Assembly (NCBI RefSeq): GCF_902506455.1
Contig: NZ_LR733844.1
Location: 1,622,224 to 1,686,223 of the forward strand
DNA: 64,000 nt
From: Sphingomonas sp. 8AM
GTDB lineage: Bacteria > Pseudomonadota > Alphaproteobacteria > Sphingomonadales > Sphingomonadaceae
Direction: 5' to 3'
Below the pieces are notes generated by a model. That model was given only the letters and a program-made list of their open reading frames with translations, did not search any database and was not told the origin of the DNA. Numbering within the stretch: the first letter of the stretch is position 1; each line of letters begins with the position of its first letter. Positions 1 through 9,190 of the stretch are shown here, one piece after another. The translations under genes were made by a program, and so were the position numbers.

Positions 1-697
1 CGCAGGCATCGCCGAACTCCTGCGGGTCGCCGAAGCGTTTCGCCGGAATGCGCGCGCGCGCGCTCGCCGCGGCTTCCTCGACCGACACGCCGTTCGTTTG
101 CGCGTTGAAGGCATGAACGCCCGCCAGCCGCCGGGTCTCGAACAGACCGGGCAACAGGAAGTTGATCGTAACATTGGCGTGCGCGACCTGTCTTGCGACG
201 CCGGCGAGAAATCCCGTTAGCCCGACTCGCGCGCCGCTCGAAAGGTCGAGGCCGGGGACGGGGGCCTTCACCGAACCGGAGGTGATACACACGACCCGCC
301 CAAAGCGGCGCTCGATCATGCCGTCGATCACCTTCTGCACCAGCCGGATCGGAGTCACCATATTGGCGTCAACTCCGGCATGGATCGCAGCGCCGTCCAG
401 CGCGCGAAAGTCGCGGAGCGGCGGACCGCCATTGTTGTTGACGAGAATGTCGACCCGACCATCCGCCGCGTCGATCAACGCCTGCTGCACGCATTCCTCG
501 CCGACATCGCCCACGACCGTCAGAACATTGGCGCCAGCGTCGCGCAATTCACTGGCCGTCGCCCCGAGCGCGGCCGCGTCCCGACCGTTGAGCACCACCC
601 TGCTGCCAGCCTGCGCCAGCGCAGCCGCGCAGGCGCGCCCCAGCCCGTGGCTAGATGCGCAAACGATCGCCGTTCGCCCGGTCAGTCCAAGATCCAT
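1..697 (-). CDS. SDR-family oxidoreductase, FabG-like with degenerate active site (3' end outside window)
   Basis: The first 232 codons of a short-chain dehydrogenase are visible; the C-terminus lies beyond the window edge. The ATG at 697 follows a strong ribosome binding site (AAGGAGG). The N-terminus carries a Rossmann signature that departs from TGxxxGIG (CASSHGLGRA), and the NNxG motif is seen as VNNNGG. After the ITSGS strand, the usual YxxxK catalytic pair is absent: the stretch reads APVPGLDLSSGARVGLTG. This matches the BKR-like SDR subgroup, whose members lack a perfect catalytic tetrad. The gene starts 22 bp after the cysS stop on the same strand, so the two may be cotranscribed. Its substrate cannot be inferred. 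Confidence 0.85.
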   Translation of the reverse strand, partial: MDLGLTGRTAIVCASSHGLGRACAAALAQAGSRVVLNGRDAAALGATASELRDAGANVLTVVGDVGEECVQQALIDAADGRVDILVNNNGGPPLRDFRALDGAAIHAGVDANMVTPIRLVQKVIDGMIERRFGRVVCITSGSVKAPVPGLDLSSGARVGLTGFLAGVARQVAHANVTINFLLPGLFETRRLAGVHAFNAQTNGVSVEEAAASARARIPAKRFGDPQEFGDAC

Positions 698-719
698 TTC
701 GATCCTCCTTCTCGCTCGC

Positions 720-2147
720 TCAGCCCGGCAGCTTCCAGTCCCAGCCGAGCGGATCGCCGTCCATTACCTCGACGCCGGCAGCGGCGAGTTCGTCGCGTAT
801 CGCATCGGAGCGTCCGAAGTCCTTGGCCGCGCGTGCCTCCTTCCGCTCGAGCAATCGCGCTGCGATTGCCGGTTCGTCAATCCGCGCGTCGGCCGGACGT
901 ACGCGCAGCGTCGCGCGGTCGAGGCGGGCGAGGTCGAGCCCCAGCACCTCGTCGAACGCGCGCAGCGTCGCCATCCGATCCGCGGCGGCGACCTTCTTGT
1001 CGCCCAGCAGTGCGTCGAGCACCGGCAAGGCACGCGGGGTCGCGAGATCGTCGCTGAGCGCAGTGTCGAGCTGGTCGAGATAGGACGCGGCCGGTTTGCC
1101 GGCGTCGCCGGCGCGCGGGCGCAATGTTTCGACCGCATGCACCCAGCGCTTGAGACGCACCTGCGCCGCCGCCAGATTTTCCCACGAGAATTCAAGCTCG
1201 CTGCGATAATGCGCCTGCAGGCACATCAACCGGTAGGAAAGCGGGTGGAAGCCGCGCGCCACCACGCGCGACAAGGTCAGGAAGTCGCCAGACGATTTGC
1301 TCATCTTTCCCGTGCGATCGACGAGGAAGTTGTTGTGCATCCAGAAGGTCGCGCCGGTGTCCGCGCACGCGCAATGCGCCTGGTTCTGAGCGATCTCGTT
1401 GGGATGGTGGATCTCCCGATGGTCGATCCCGCCAGTGTGGATATCGAACGACGGGCCGAGATATTTCGCCGCCATCACCGAACATTCGAGATGCCACCCC
1501 GGCGCCCCGCGCCCCCATGGCGAGTCCCACTCCATCTGCCGCGGTTCGCCCGGCGGGGTGGTGCGCCAGATCGCGAAATCCTGCGGGTGGCGCTTGCCGG
1601 CGACCGTTTCGATCCGCCCATGCGCAGCATCGTCAGCCGTTCCCGCGAGTCGGCCGTAATCGGGAACGCTGGTCGTGTCGAAATACAGCCCGTCGGCCAG
1701 TTGGTAGCAATGGCGGTCCGCGATCTTCTCGCCCCACGCGATCATCTCGCCGACGTGATCGGTGGCGAGCGGCATGTGCGTCGGCGTGCGGACGTTCAGG
1801 TCGGCGAGGTTCTGCCGGAAGGCGTCCGTGTAATGCCGCGCGATCGCCCAGATGTCCCGACCGCTTGCCCGGGCCGCGGCTTCCATCTTGTCGTCGCCCG
1901 CGTCGGCGTCGGAAGTCAGGTGGCCGACGTCGGTGATGTTGATGACATGCGTCAGCCGCCAGCCCTTCCACGCGATCGTCCGGCTGAGCGTGTCGGTGAA
2001 CACATAGGCCCGCAGATTGCCGAGATGCGCATAATGATAGACGGTCGGGCCGCACGAATAGATGCGGACGTTGTCAGGATCGAGCGGCGCGAAGGTCTCG
2101 GCACGTCGCGAAAGGCTGTTGTAAAGGATGAGGGGAATGCCGGTCAT
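720..2147 (-). CDS. cysS: Cysteinyl-tRNA synthetase
   Basis: This class I aminoacyl-tRNA synthetase charges tRNA-Cys in the cytoplasm. The 475 residues fit the family length. The N-terminal catalytic domain shows YSCGPTVYHYAHLGN, containing the zinc-binding Cys and the HIGH-like signature HLGN. The lid motif GKMSKSSGD is present, with the WHLECS and HTGG motifs before it. The C-terminal helical anticodon-binding region ends in GDPLGWDWKLPG. The ATG at 2147 gives the standard start (MTGIPLILYNS). It is followed on the same strand by the SDR gene. Confidence 0.97.
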   Translation of the reverse strand: MTGIPLILYNSLSRRAETFAPLDPDNVRIYSCGPTVYHYAHLGNLRAYVFTDTLSRTIAWKGWRLTHVINITDVGHLTSDADAGDDKMEAAARASGRDIWAIARHYTDAFRQNLADLNVRTPTHMPLATDHVGEMIAWGEKIADRHCYQLADGLYFDTTSVPDYGRLAGTADDAAHGRIETVAGKRHPQDFAIWRTTPPGEPRQMEWDSPWGRGAPGWHLECSVMAAKYLGPSFDIHTGGIDHREIHHPNEIAQNQAHCACADTGATFWMHNNFLVDRTGKMSKSSGDFLTLSRVVARGFHPLSYRLMCLQAHYRSELEFSWENLAAAQVRLKRWVHAVETLRPRAGDAGKPAASYLDQLDTALSDDLATPRALPVLDALLGDKKVAAADRMATLRAFDEVLGLDLARLDRATLRVRPADARIDEPAIAARLLERKEARAAKDFGRSDAIRDELAAAGVEVMDGDPLGWDWKLPG

Positions 2148-2266
2148 GGCGCGCTCTTAATCCGCCCGCCCCGCTGCGCCAACCGTTTGCAGATGTTGCC
2201 GCGATGCAACACTTGCGCATGTGATGCGCTTGCTGTTCCGGAGCGTGCAGCAGCAAGGAGCCCCAT

Positions 2267-3094
2267 GTGACGAAGATTGCCGTCGTTCAGACCACGACCG
2301 GGATCGATTCTGCGCAAAATGCGGCCGCGCTGGTGGCGGCGATCGACGAAGCCGGGAACGCCGGTGCCGCGATGGTCTTTACGCCGGAGATGTCGGGCCT
2401 GCTCGATCGCGACCGCGCGCGCGCGGCCCCGTCGCTGGTCCGCGAGGGCGAGGATCGCGTGCTGGTGGCGGTGCGCGAGGCGGCGGTGAGGGCGCGGGTC
2501 TGGGTTCACCTGGGCTCGCTCGCGCTCCGCCGACCCGACGGCCGGCTCGCCAATCGCAGCTTCGTCATCGATGCGATCGGCAACATCCGCGCGCGCTACG
2601 ACAAGATGCATCTGTTCGATGTGGACCTTCCGAACGGCGAGAGCTGGCGCGAGTCGGCGAGCTATGCCGCTGGCGACCGACCGGTGGTGGTCGGCACGCC
2701 GCTTGGGCCGATGGGCCTGTCGATCTGCTACGACATGCGCTTTCCCGATCTGTATCGCGCGCTGACCGACGCCGGCGCACATGTTCTGTCGGTTCCTGCC
2801 AGTTTCACGCGCCCGACCGGCGCTGCGCACTGGCATGTGCTTTTGCGCGCCCGCGCGATCGAGGCGGGCGTCCATTTGGTCGCGGCGGCGCAGACGGGAG
2901 AGCACGAAGACGGCCGCGCCACCTACGGCCACTCGCTGGTGGTGGATCCCTGGGGCGAGGTGTTGCTCGACATGGGCGAGGCAGCCGGGATCGGCTATGC
3001 CGACATCGACCCGGTACGCGTTCAGGACGTGCGCAGCCGCGTGCCCGCGCTCAAGCACCGCCGTGTCGTAACCGCTCCGATCAGGATCGCGTGA
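2267..3094 (+). CDS. Carbon-nitrogen hydrolase (Nit1/Nit2-like amidase)
   Basis: This 275-residue protein belongs to the nitrilase superfamily. The catalytic triad is visible: Glu in FTPEMSG, Lys in RYDKMHLFDVD and Cys in SICYDMRFPDLYR. The LFDVD and DMRFP contexts resemble the Nit branch, which hydrolyses deaminated glutathione or omega-amides, so a metabolite-repair amidase is the best guess. It is a cytoplasmic protein with no signal peptide. The gene is divergent from cysS and lies upstream of rpsU. Substrate specificity is inferred from family resemblance only. Confidence 0.9.
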   Translation: MTKIAVVQTTTGIDSAQNAAALVAAIDEAGNAGAAMVFTPEMSGLLDRDRARAAPSLVREGEDRVLVAVREAAVRARVWVHLGSLALRRPDGRLANRSFVIDAIGNIRARYDKMHLFDVDLPNGESWRESASYAAGDRPVVVGTPLGPMGLSICYDMRFPDLYRALTDAGAHVLSVPASFTRPTGAAHWHVLLRARAIEAGVHLVAAAQTGEHEDGRATYGHSLVVDPWGEVLLDMGEAAGIGYADIDPVRVQDVRSRVPALKHRRVVTAPIRIA

Positions 3095-3095
3095 T

Positions 3096-3141
3096 CGCTT
3101 GCGGGACGTGAACGCTTGCGGGACGTGAACGCTTGCGGGAC
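3096..3141. repeat. 17-bp tandem repeat, about 2.7 copies
   Basis: Two perfect copies of CGCTTGCGGGACGTGAA lie at 3096-3112 and 3113-3129, followed by the first 12 bases of a third copy at 3130-3141. The array begins right after the amidase stop codon and lies about 90 bp upstream of rpsU. It has no clear role; it could arise by slippage or supply repeated binding sites. Confidence 0.85.
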
Positions 3142-3227
3142 TGGGCACTTGCTGCTAGGGCCGGAGTGTTCGGCGCGGGCCTCGCTCGCCGCCGCATTAC
3201 TTGTTTGATCCGGAGTTGAAGGTTCCA

Positions 3228-3434
3228 ATGCAGATCATCGTTCGCGACAACAATGTTGACCAAGCCCTTCGCGCGCTCAAGAAGAAGCTGCAGCGTGAGG
3301 GCGTTTATCGCGAAATGAAGCTGCGCCGGCACTACGAGAAGCCGTCGGAGAAGCGTGCGCGTGAGCGTGCGGCGGCGGTGCGTCGTGCGCGCAAGCTGGA
3401 GCGCAAGCGTGCGGAGCGTGATGGCGCGCGGTAA
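3228..3434 (+). CDS. rpsU: 30S ribosomal protein S21
   Basis: A small basic 68-residue protein beginning [20 protein letters not shown], the conserved S21 N-terminus, and ending in an Arg/Lys-rich helix ([15 protein letters not shown]). S21 binds the platform of the 30S subunit near the 3' end of 16S rRNA and helps initiation. I chose the ATG at 3228 over upstream in-frame codons because it matches the family start and has an AAGG motif about 8 nt upstream. A short hairpin at 3437-3455 follows the stop but lacks a T-run. The 17-bp repeat array lies upstream. Confidence 0.97.
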   Translation: MQIIVRDNNVDQALRALKKKLQREGVYREMKLRRHYEKPSEKRARERAAAVRRARKLERKRAERDGAR

Positions 3435-3537
3435 GACGCTGCGTTGACTGCAGCGCCGTTCGACACGGTGCTGCGCTCACCCCGTTTCTGCCAGCGCGTC
3501 GTGGCCTCGACGCGTGCAAGCCTGAGGTTTCCCGCCG

Positions 3538-4104
3538 ATGTCGACTGTCACCGCCGTTCCGATTGCGCCCGTCCGGCGCGCGTATGTGCTGTGGCTGGTG
3601 GTGGGCTTGCTGATCGCTCTGGTCGCGGGCGTGACGTTGGCGCGGCTCGGGAGCACCGGGATCGCGACGACCGCTTCGGGGCTGCGGTATCAGGTGCTCA
3701 AGGCCGGCGAAGGCAAGGGCAGCCAGCCGACCGACACTGATGTCGCGCTCATCAATTATGAGGGCCGGCTGGTCGATGGCACGGTCTTCGACAAGTCGCA
3801 GCAGCCGACCCCGCTGCCGGTTGCGGGTGTCGTGCCCGGCTTCTCCGAAGGCCTGAAGCTGATGCACAAGGGCGCCAAGTACCGGTTCTGGATCAAGCCG
3901 GAACTCGGCTATGGTGCGCGCGCCAACGGCCCGATCCCTGCCAATTCGACGCTCGTCTTCGATGTCGAGCTGCAGGACTTCCTTCCCGAGGCAACCGTTC
4001 GCCAGATGCAGATGCAGCAGAGCATGATGGGCGGAATGCCGGGCATGGGTGGGCCGGGCGGCGCGTCCGGCGGTCCGGCTGGGCCGGCGCCCGGCGGGCG
4101 CTGA
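3538..4104 (+). CDS. FKBP-type peptidyl-prolyl cis-trans isomerase, membrane-anchored
   Basis: A 188-residue protein with a single N-terminal membrane segment at about residues 13-34, followed by one FKBP domain. Family motifs visible are INYEGRLVDGTVFDKS, GVVPGFSEGLKLM and ELGYGARANGPIPANSTLVFDVEL. It should catalyse proline isomerisation in the periplasm, tethered to the inner membrane, and assist folding of exported proteins. The C-terminal tail is Met-rich and then Gly/Pro-rich (QMQMQQSMMGGMPGMGG), probably disordered. An intrinsic terminator follows at once. Confidence 0.93.
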   Translation: MSTVTAVPIAPVRRAYVLWLVVGLLIALVAGVTLARLGSTGIATTASGLRYQVLKAGEGKGSQPTDTDVALINYEGRLVDGTVFDKSQQPTPLPVAGVVPGFSEGLKLMHKGAKYRFWIKPELGYGARANGPIPANSTLVFDVELQDFLPEATVRQMQMQQSMMGGMPGMGGPGGASGGPAGPAPGGR

Positions 4105-4127
4105 TACGGTTTGCTTCGGAGCTAGGT

Positions 4128-4153
4128 AAGGGCGGCCTGCGGGTCGCCCTTTT
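4128..4153 (+). terminator. Intrinsic terminator after the FKBP gene
   Basis: Perfect 7-bp stem AAGGGCG/CGCCCTT with a 10-nt loop, ending in TTTT, 24 bp after the FKBP stop codon. It has the classical rho-independent layout. Confidence 0.8.
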
Positions 4154-4486
4154 CGTATGTCGTTGAGATAGATGCACCTGGCGTCAGCCGAGATCTGACC
4201 GCAAGACGCGTCTTGATTTACGCTCATCGGACGTAGTGACAAACCAAGTCCCGCAATTTTCGCTATTGCAGTGCCTCGCGGGCCATGACGATTGAGACGG
4301 TAAACGTGTCGCCCCCACGATCCGGATGAGCGCGGCAGAAATCCACGGCGCCTCTCTTCTGTCACGTGGCCACGCCTCCAGCCGCCGTGATCTGGCGGAC
4401 CAGGTTGTAAGCGGAATTCGGAAACACGTAAGCAGTGGCGAGATGCGGCGAAGGTCGCAGCGCCGCTCCCGCGACAAGGATGCGGC
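4154..4486. other. Gene-free intergenic stretch with a 14-bp palindrome
   Basis: About 330 bp between the FKBP terminator and the convergent cell wall hydrolase gene. No reading frame on either strand has recognisable family features. The one structured element is a perfect 14-bp palindrome, CAAGACGCGTCTTG, at 4202-4215. It could be a protein-binding site or a remnant; nothing more can be supported. Confidence 0.5.
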
Positions 4487-5722
4487 TCAGGGAAGCTTGA
4501 TCGCCCCGGGCGTAGACGCCGGCACCTGTTCTTCGCGTCGACGCACCCCTTCCAGTCCGACGGTCCCGCGCAGCACCGGCGCACTGGTCGGCATTGCGAC
4601 CGGCACTACCTGCCGGCGCATGCACAATCCCGGACCGGTGCGCGGAAACTCGCGGCAGTTCCATAGCTCGCGCTCCAGTCCGGCGTCCTTGTCGCGCAGA
4701 TAGCTAAACGACATGCCGGCCATCTGCACCGGTGTCATTGCGGCACCGTTGGGCAGCATCGTCCGGTCGGTCCAGCCGAGGAACTTACACCTTGGACGCG
4801 CGCCACACGCCGCTTTCGCTACCGCCGGATAGCTTTCGGCTGCGCCGCCGCTCAGCAGGGCAGTGAAGCTGTCGGGTTCGCCCGCGATCGCGCTCGTCGC
4901 GATCGGCGGCGCCGCGACGAGCGGCGAGGCGGCAGCCACGGCGTCCCCAGCTTCCAGCAACGCGTCGCCCAGCCGGTGCACCGGCGAAATGGCTCCCAGC
5001 AGCGCAATGATCGGCTCGTCGCTCGAGACGGTGCGCCGGAACGCCGCGGGCGTACCCCACCAACCGGTCCAGCGGAAGAACAGATGCGTGTGAACCTCGG
5101 CGAGCTTGTCGAGGCTCGCGCTCCAATAGGGCACTACCCAGTCGGTATGGTAATGCGTGGCGTAGCCCACCTTCGCGAACACCGCGCCGTTCAGCGCCTT
5201 GGTCGCCACTTGCCGTGCGCGCTCCCACGCCGGCTCCGATGGCCGGCGCGTCAGCGCACCGTCGCAGGTGAAGGTGAACTGGCAACCGGTCGCGCGCTCC
5301 TGGCCCTGGAACACCACGCCGCACACCGTCTTCGGAAAGGCCGGATGACGCAGACGATTGAGCACCACCTGCACGACCGCCTGTTGACCGACTGGATCGT
5401 CGCCGGCCTCATACCAGGCAGCGGCCGCGAGGCAGTCGGTCGCGCGCGCGCGCTGCTCGTCATCTCCGGCAAACAGGAACGGGCGCGCCGCAGGCCGCGG
5501 ACCGCGAACGAACGGAATCGCCGCATTGTAGGTTCGCGCGTCCTCGGGGGTCAGGTCCTGAAGCTCGACCGGCTCGACCGCCGGCACCTCGCCCGCCACC
5601 GCAACACGCTGCGGCCGCACGACCTTTTCCGCGATCGCGCTTGGCACGGCAGGCGCACGGCGCGCGACCAGCGCCGGAATTACAAGCGCCGACGTCGCGA
5701 TTCCGCCAAGGATCGCGCGCAT
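4487..5722 (-). CDS. Cell wall hydrolase, SleB-like (Hydrolase_2 family)
   Basis: A 411-residue protein. The N-terminus (MRAILGGIATSALVIPALVA) is a signal or anchor segment, so it acts in the periplasm. The central domain, residues about 100-230, has the SleB/CwlJ signature: CLAAAAWYEAGDDPVGQQAVVQ with the predicted catalytic Glu, then VLNRLRHPAFPKTVCGVVFQG and ATHYHTDWVVPYW. SleB-type enzymes cleave peptidoglycan glycan strands; in alphaproteobacteria the family serves vegetative wall turnover. The C-terminal 180 residues are unrecognised. The ATG at 5722 was preferred over a longer frame that would overlap cysK. It starts 22 bp after the cysK stop, suggesting cotranscription. Confidence 0.88.
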   Translation of the reverse strand: MRAILGGIATSALVIPALVARRAPAVPSAIAEKVVRPQRVAVAGEVPAVEPVELQDLTPEDARTYNAAIPFVRGPRPAARPFLFAGDDEQRARATDCLAAAAWYEAGDDPVGQQAVVQVVLNRLRHPAFPKTVCGVVFQGQERATGCQFTFTCDGALTRRPSEPAWERARQVATKALNGAVFAKVGYATHYHTDWVVPYWSASLDKLAEVHTHLFFRWTGWWGTPAAFRRTVSSDEPIIALLGAISPVHRLGDALLEAGDAVAAASPLVAAPPIATSAIAGEPDSFTALLSGGAAESYPAVAKAACGARPRCKFLGWTDRTMLPNGAAMTPVQMAGMSFSYLRDKDAGLERELWNCREFPRTGPGLCMRRQVVPVAMPTSAPVLRGTVGLEGVRRREEQVPASTPGAIKLP

Positions 5723-5744
5723 GGTCCAGCTCAGTTCGCGCAGT

Positions 5745-6665
5745 TCAATTCTCCGGGAGGAAATCCGGTACCGACAGGTAGCGCTCGCCGGTATCGTAGT
5801 TGAAGCCGAGCACCCGCACGTCGTCCGGAAGATCGGGCAGCTTCTGCAGGATTGCCGCCAGCGTCGCGCCCGACGAAATGCCGACCAGCAGCCCTTCCTC
5901 GCTCGCCGAGCGCCGCGCCATGTCCTTGGCGACGGCGGCATCGACCTCGATCACGCCGTCGAGCACCTGCGTATGGAGGTTTGCCGGGATGAAGCCGGCG
6001 CCGATCCCCTGGATCGGGTGTGGCCCGGCCTGACCGCCGCCGATCACCGGCGAGGCCTGCGGCTCGACGGCATAGACCTTCAGGTTTGGCCATTCCTTCT
6101 TCAACACCTCGGCGACGCCGGTGATGTGCCCGCCAGTGCCAACACCGGTGATGAGGACGTCGATCGGCGCGTCTCGAAAATCGTTGAGGATTTCCAGCGC
6201 GGTGGTGCGAACGTGCACGTCGATGTTCGCCGGATTTTCAAACTGCTGCGGCATCCAGGCGCCCGGGGTCTGCTCGACCAGCTCCAGCGCACGCTCGATC
6301 GCACCTTTCATGCCCTTCTCACGCGGCGTCAGGTCGAACTGGGCACCATAGGCGAGCATCAGGCGGCGACGCTCAAGGCTCATGCTCTCGGGCATGACGA
6401 GGATCAGCTTGTAGCCCTTGACCGCGGCGACCATTGCCAAACCGATGCCGGTATTGCCGCTGGTCGGCTCGATGATCGTCCCGCCGGGCTGAAGCGCGCC
6501 GGACTCTTCCGCCGCCTCGATCATCGCCAGTGCAATCCTGTCCTTGATCGAGCCGCCGGGGTTCGCCCGCTCGGACTTGATCCAGACCTCGGAGCCAGGG
6601 AACAGCTTCTGGATGCGGATATGCGGCGTGTTGCCGATCGTCGCGAGGACGTTCTGAACCTTCAT
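5745..6665 (-). CDS. cysK: Cysteine synthase A (O-acetylserine sulfhydrylase)
   Basis: This PLP enzyme makes L-cysteine from O-acetylserine and sulfide in the cytoplasm. At 306 residues it has the usual length. The Schiff-base lysine is K41 in NPGGSIKDR, the substrate loop reads [12 protein letters not shown], and the phosphate-binding glycine loop is [11 protein letters not shown]. The C-terminus holds [10 protein letters not shown]. Its start overlaps the stop of the upstream MFS gene by 4 bp, showing translational coupling. Cysteine synthase B is the alternative, but the overall sequence reads as CysK. Confidence 0.95.
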   Translation of the reverse strand: MKVQNVLATIGNTPHIRIQKLFPGSEVWIKSERANPGGSIKDRIALAMIEAAEESGALQPGGTIIEPTSGNTGIGLAMVAAVKGYKLILVMPESMSLERRRLMLAYGAQFDLTPREKGMKGAIERALELVEQTPGAWMPQQFENPANIDVHVRTTALEILNDFRDAPIDVLITGVGTGGHITGVAEVLKKEWPNLKVYAVEPQASPVIGGGQAGPHPIQGIGAGFIPANLHTQVLDGVIEVDAAVAKDMARRSASEEGLLVGISSGATLAAILQKLPDLPDDVRVLGFNYDTGERYLSVPDFLPEN

Positions 6666-8017
6666 GGCTGCGCTACTCCATGTTGTGGGACGGTATCGAT
6701 CATGTCGGGCGGATCAAAGGTTCGCGCGCGGCGGAGTTCCGGGAACAGTCGGGACCAGAGCAAGGTCACCGCGATCGCGCCGACTCCGCCGAACACCACC
6801 GCGCCGACCGGGCCCAGCAGCGAGGCGAGCAAGCCGCTCTCCGCTTCGCCCAGCTCGTTCGACGCCGAAATCGTCAGCTGCGAGACCGCGCTGACCCGTC
6901 CACGCATCTCATCGGGCGTGTGAAGCTGGATCAGCGACGTTCGGACGTAGACCGACACCATGTCCGCGCCGCCCGCGACGATCAGCGCGATCAGGCTGAT
7001 GACGAAATCGACCCGGATCGCGCCCTCCGCGCCGACGCGCGTAATGCCGAGCGCCTCGGTCACCTGCGTGGCGATGCCGAACGTGAGGATCGCCAATCCG
7101 AAGATGACCACCGCGCTCAGCATTTTGACGCCGACGTTCGACTTCATCGGTCGGAACGAGAACCATACTGCGGTTGTCCCAGCGCCAATCCCCATGCCGG
7201 CCGCGAGAAAGCCGAGCCCGCTGGCGCCAACGTGCAGGATGTCGCGGGCATAAATCGGCAGCAACGCCGTCGCACCGGCCAGCAGCACCGCAAACAGGTC
7301 CAGCGTAATCGCAGCCAGAACCAGCCGGTTACGACGCACATAGGAGAAACCGTCGAGGATGCGCTGGACCGGACGGCGGTCCTTTTGTGAAGGCGGCTGC
7401 GGTACCTTCCCGATCAGGAACATCGTGGCCAGTGCCAGCGCGAGCAAGGCCGAGATCACGCCATAAGCGACATCGGGATGGATCGCGTAGAGCAGGCCGC
7501 CGATACTCGGCCCTGCGACCGTCCCGAACTGCCATGCAATCGACGAGATCGCGATCGCGGTCGGCAGACTTTCCTTGGGAACGAGGTTAGGAGCGAGCGC
7601 CGAATAAGCCGGTCCGGAAAAGGCGCGCGCGATCCCGATCAACACCGCAGCGGAGAAAAGCGCCGGCAATGAAAGATTACCCGACCAGGTCAGCATGCCC
7701 AGGATTGCCGCGTTGACGACGAGCAGCGCGGTGGTCGCGCGCACGATCCAGCGGCGGTCGACGCTGTCGGCGACCAGCCCGACGACAGGGGTCAGCAGGA
7801 ACAAGGGGATAAACTGTACCAGCCCGATCATGCCGAGCATGAAGGCGGCCTGCCGGATGTCCATCGTCTCGCGCGCGATGCCGTAGACCTGCCAGCCGAT
7901 GATGATCGCCTGCGCGCTGACCGCGATCGTCCCGGCAAAGCGCGACAGCCAATAGGCGCGGAAGTTGGCGATCCGCAGCGGATGCTGCGGGGCAGGCGAG
8001 GGGTCCGGCGCACTCAT
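6662..8017 (-). CDS. MFS transporter, probable exporter coupled to cysK
   Basis: A 451-residue major facilitator protein with about 12 hydrophobic segments and the loop [13 protein letters not shown] between helices 2 and 3, a variant of the MFS motif A. It resembles the MFS_3/EntS-like group of exporters. The ATG at 8017 ([21 protein letters not shown]) gives a normal cytoplasmic N-terminus; a longer frame runs into the pdhA promoter region. Its stop overlaps the cysK start by 4 bp, so the two are cotranslated. Export of a thiol or an O-acetylserine-type metabolite is an inference from this coupling alone. Confidence 0.85.
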   Translation of the reverse strand: MSAPDPSPAPQHPLRIANFRAYWLSRFAGTIAVSAQAIIIGWQVYGIARETMDIRQAAFMLGMIGLVQFIPLFLLTPVVGLVADSVDRRWIVRATTALLVVNAAILGMLTWSGNLSLPALFSAAVLIGIARAFSGPAYSALAPNLVPKESLPTAIAISSIAWQFGTVAGPSIGGLLYAIHPDVAYGVISALLALALATMFLIGKVPQPPSQKDRRPVQRILDGFSYVRRNRLVLAAITLDLFAVLLAGATALLPIYARDILHVGASGLGFLAAGMGIGAGTTAVWFSFRPMKSNVGVKMLSAVVIFGLAILTFGIATQVTEALGITRVGAEGAIRVDFVISLIALIVAGGADMVSVYVRTSLIQLHTPDEMRGRVSAVSQLTISASNELGEAESGLLASLLGPVGAVVFGGVGAIAVTLLWSRLFPELRRARTFDPPDMIDTVPQHGVAQP

Positions 8018-8064
8018 CGACGTCCGCCTAGACCGCGCCCCAATCCCTTGCAAGCCGGTGGGGT

Positions 8065-8094
8065 TTGCAGTCTGTGCCGTGCCGTGGCTATAGG
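8065..8094 (+). promoter_or_regulatory. Candidate sigma-70 promoter for pdhAB
   Basis: TTGCAG (8065-8070) and TATAGG (8089-8094) are separated by 18 bp, upstream of pdhA and in the divergent gap between it and the MFS gene. The match to the -35/-10 consensus is partial. A GAGG motif at 8116-8119 then precedes the GTG start at 8131. Confidence 0.4.
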
Positions 8095-8130
8095 CCGCTA
8101 CGTCTTTCAAGAAACGAGGTAGTGTCCATC

Positions 8131-9189
8131 GTGGCAAAAGCCCCAGCAGCACGCAGCGAAGCACCGGCTGCCGACCCGCAGAAAACGAATCGCGAGCGTC
8201 CCGCCGAGCCGCGCCCTTATGAAGCGAGCAAGGACGAACTCCTCAAATTCTACGAGGACATGCTGCTGATCCGCCGCTTCGAGGAGAAGGCCGGGCAGCT
8301 GTACGGCCTTGGCCTGATCGGGGGCTTTTGCCACCTGTATATCGGGCAGGAAGCCGTGGCGGTCGGTCTTCAGTCCGCGCTGACCGAGAAGGACTCGGTC
8401 ATCACTGGCTATCGCGACCACGGCCACATGCTGTTGTGCGGGATCCCGCCCAAGGACGTCATGGCCGAGCTGACCGGACGTCAGGCCGGCATCTCGAAGG
8501 GCAAGGGCGGCTCGATGCACATGTTCAGCGTCGAGCACAAGTTCTACGGCGGTCACGGCATCGTCGGCGCGCAGGTCTCGCTCGGGGCCGGGCTGGCGTT
8601 CAGCCACAAGTACAACAACGACGGTGGGGTGTGCCTAGCCTATTTCGGTGACGGCGCGGCCAACCAGGGTCAGGTGTACGAAAGCTTCAACATGGCCGAG
8701 CTCTGGAAGCTCCCGATCATCTTCGTGATCGAGAATAACCAGTATGCGATGGGCACCAGCGTCAATCGCGCCTCGGCCGAGGATCAGCTGTATCGCCGCG
8801 GCGAAAGCTTCCGTATCCCCGGCATCCAGGTCGACGGAATGGACGTGCTGGCGTCGCGCGGCGCCGCCGAGGAAGCGCTGGCGTGGGTCCGCGCGGGCAA
8901 GGGGCCGATCATCCTGGAGATGAAGACCTATCGCTATCGCGGCCACTCGATGTCCGATCCGGCCAAGTACCGCTCGCGCGACGAAGTGCAGGCGGTTCGC
9001 GACAAGTCCGACCCGATCGAGCACGTGAAAAAGCTGCTGACCGAGGGCCACGGAGTCAAGGAAGAGGACTTCAAGGCGGTCGAGCAGCGCATCCGCAAGC
9101 AGGTCGCCGAGTCGGCCGATTTCGCCGAAAGCACGCCGGAGCCGGATCCGGCCGAACTGTATACCGATATTCTGGTGGAGAAGTATTGA
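8131..9189 (+). CDS. pdhA: Pyruvate dehydrogenase E1 component, alpha subunit
   Basis: With PdhB it forms the thiamine-diphosphate E1 enzyme that decarboxylates pyruvate and acetylates the lipoyl group of E2. The 352 residues include a disordered Ala/Pro-rich N-terminus, the [14 protein letters not shown] segment, and the ThDP motif from GDGAANQGQ to ENNQYAMGT. The phosphorylation-loop region [16 protein letters not shown] is conserved. A GTG start at 8131 is favoured by the GAGG motif 11 nt upstream. The stop is 1 bp from the pdhB ATG, so the two are one transcript. Confidence 0.96.
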   Translation: MAKAPAARSEAPAADPQKTNRERPAEPRPYEASKDELLKFYEDMLLIRRFEEKAGQLYGLGLIGGFCHLYIGQEAVAVGLQSALTEKDSVITGYRDHGHMLLCGIPPKDVMAELTGRQAGISKGKGGSMHMFSVEHKFYGGHGIVGAQVSLGAGLAFSHKYNNDGGVCLAYFGDGAANQGQVYESFNMAELWKLPIIFVIENNQYAMGTSVNRASAEDQLYRRGESFRIPGIQVDGMDVLASRGAAEEALAWVRAGKGPIILEMKTYRYRGHSMSDPAKYRSRDEVQAVRDKSDPIEHVKKLLTEGHGVKEEDFKAVEQRIRKQVAESADFAESTPEPDPAELYTDILVEKY

Positions 9190-9190
9190 G

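Noticed and set aside
162-2270. A 702-codon plus-strand frame opposite cysS
   Set aside because: It is an antisense frame created by high-GC codon use; the minus strand has clear SDR and CysS motifs.
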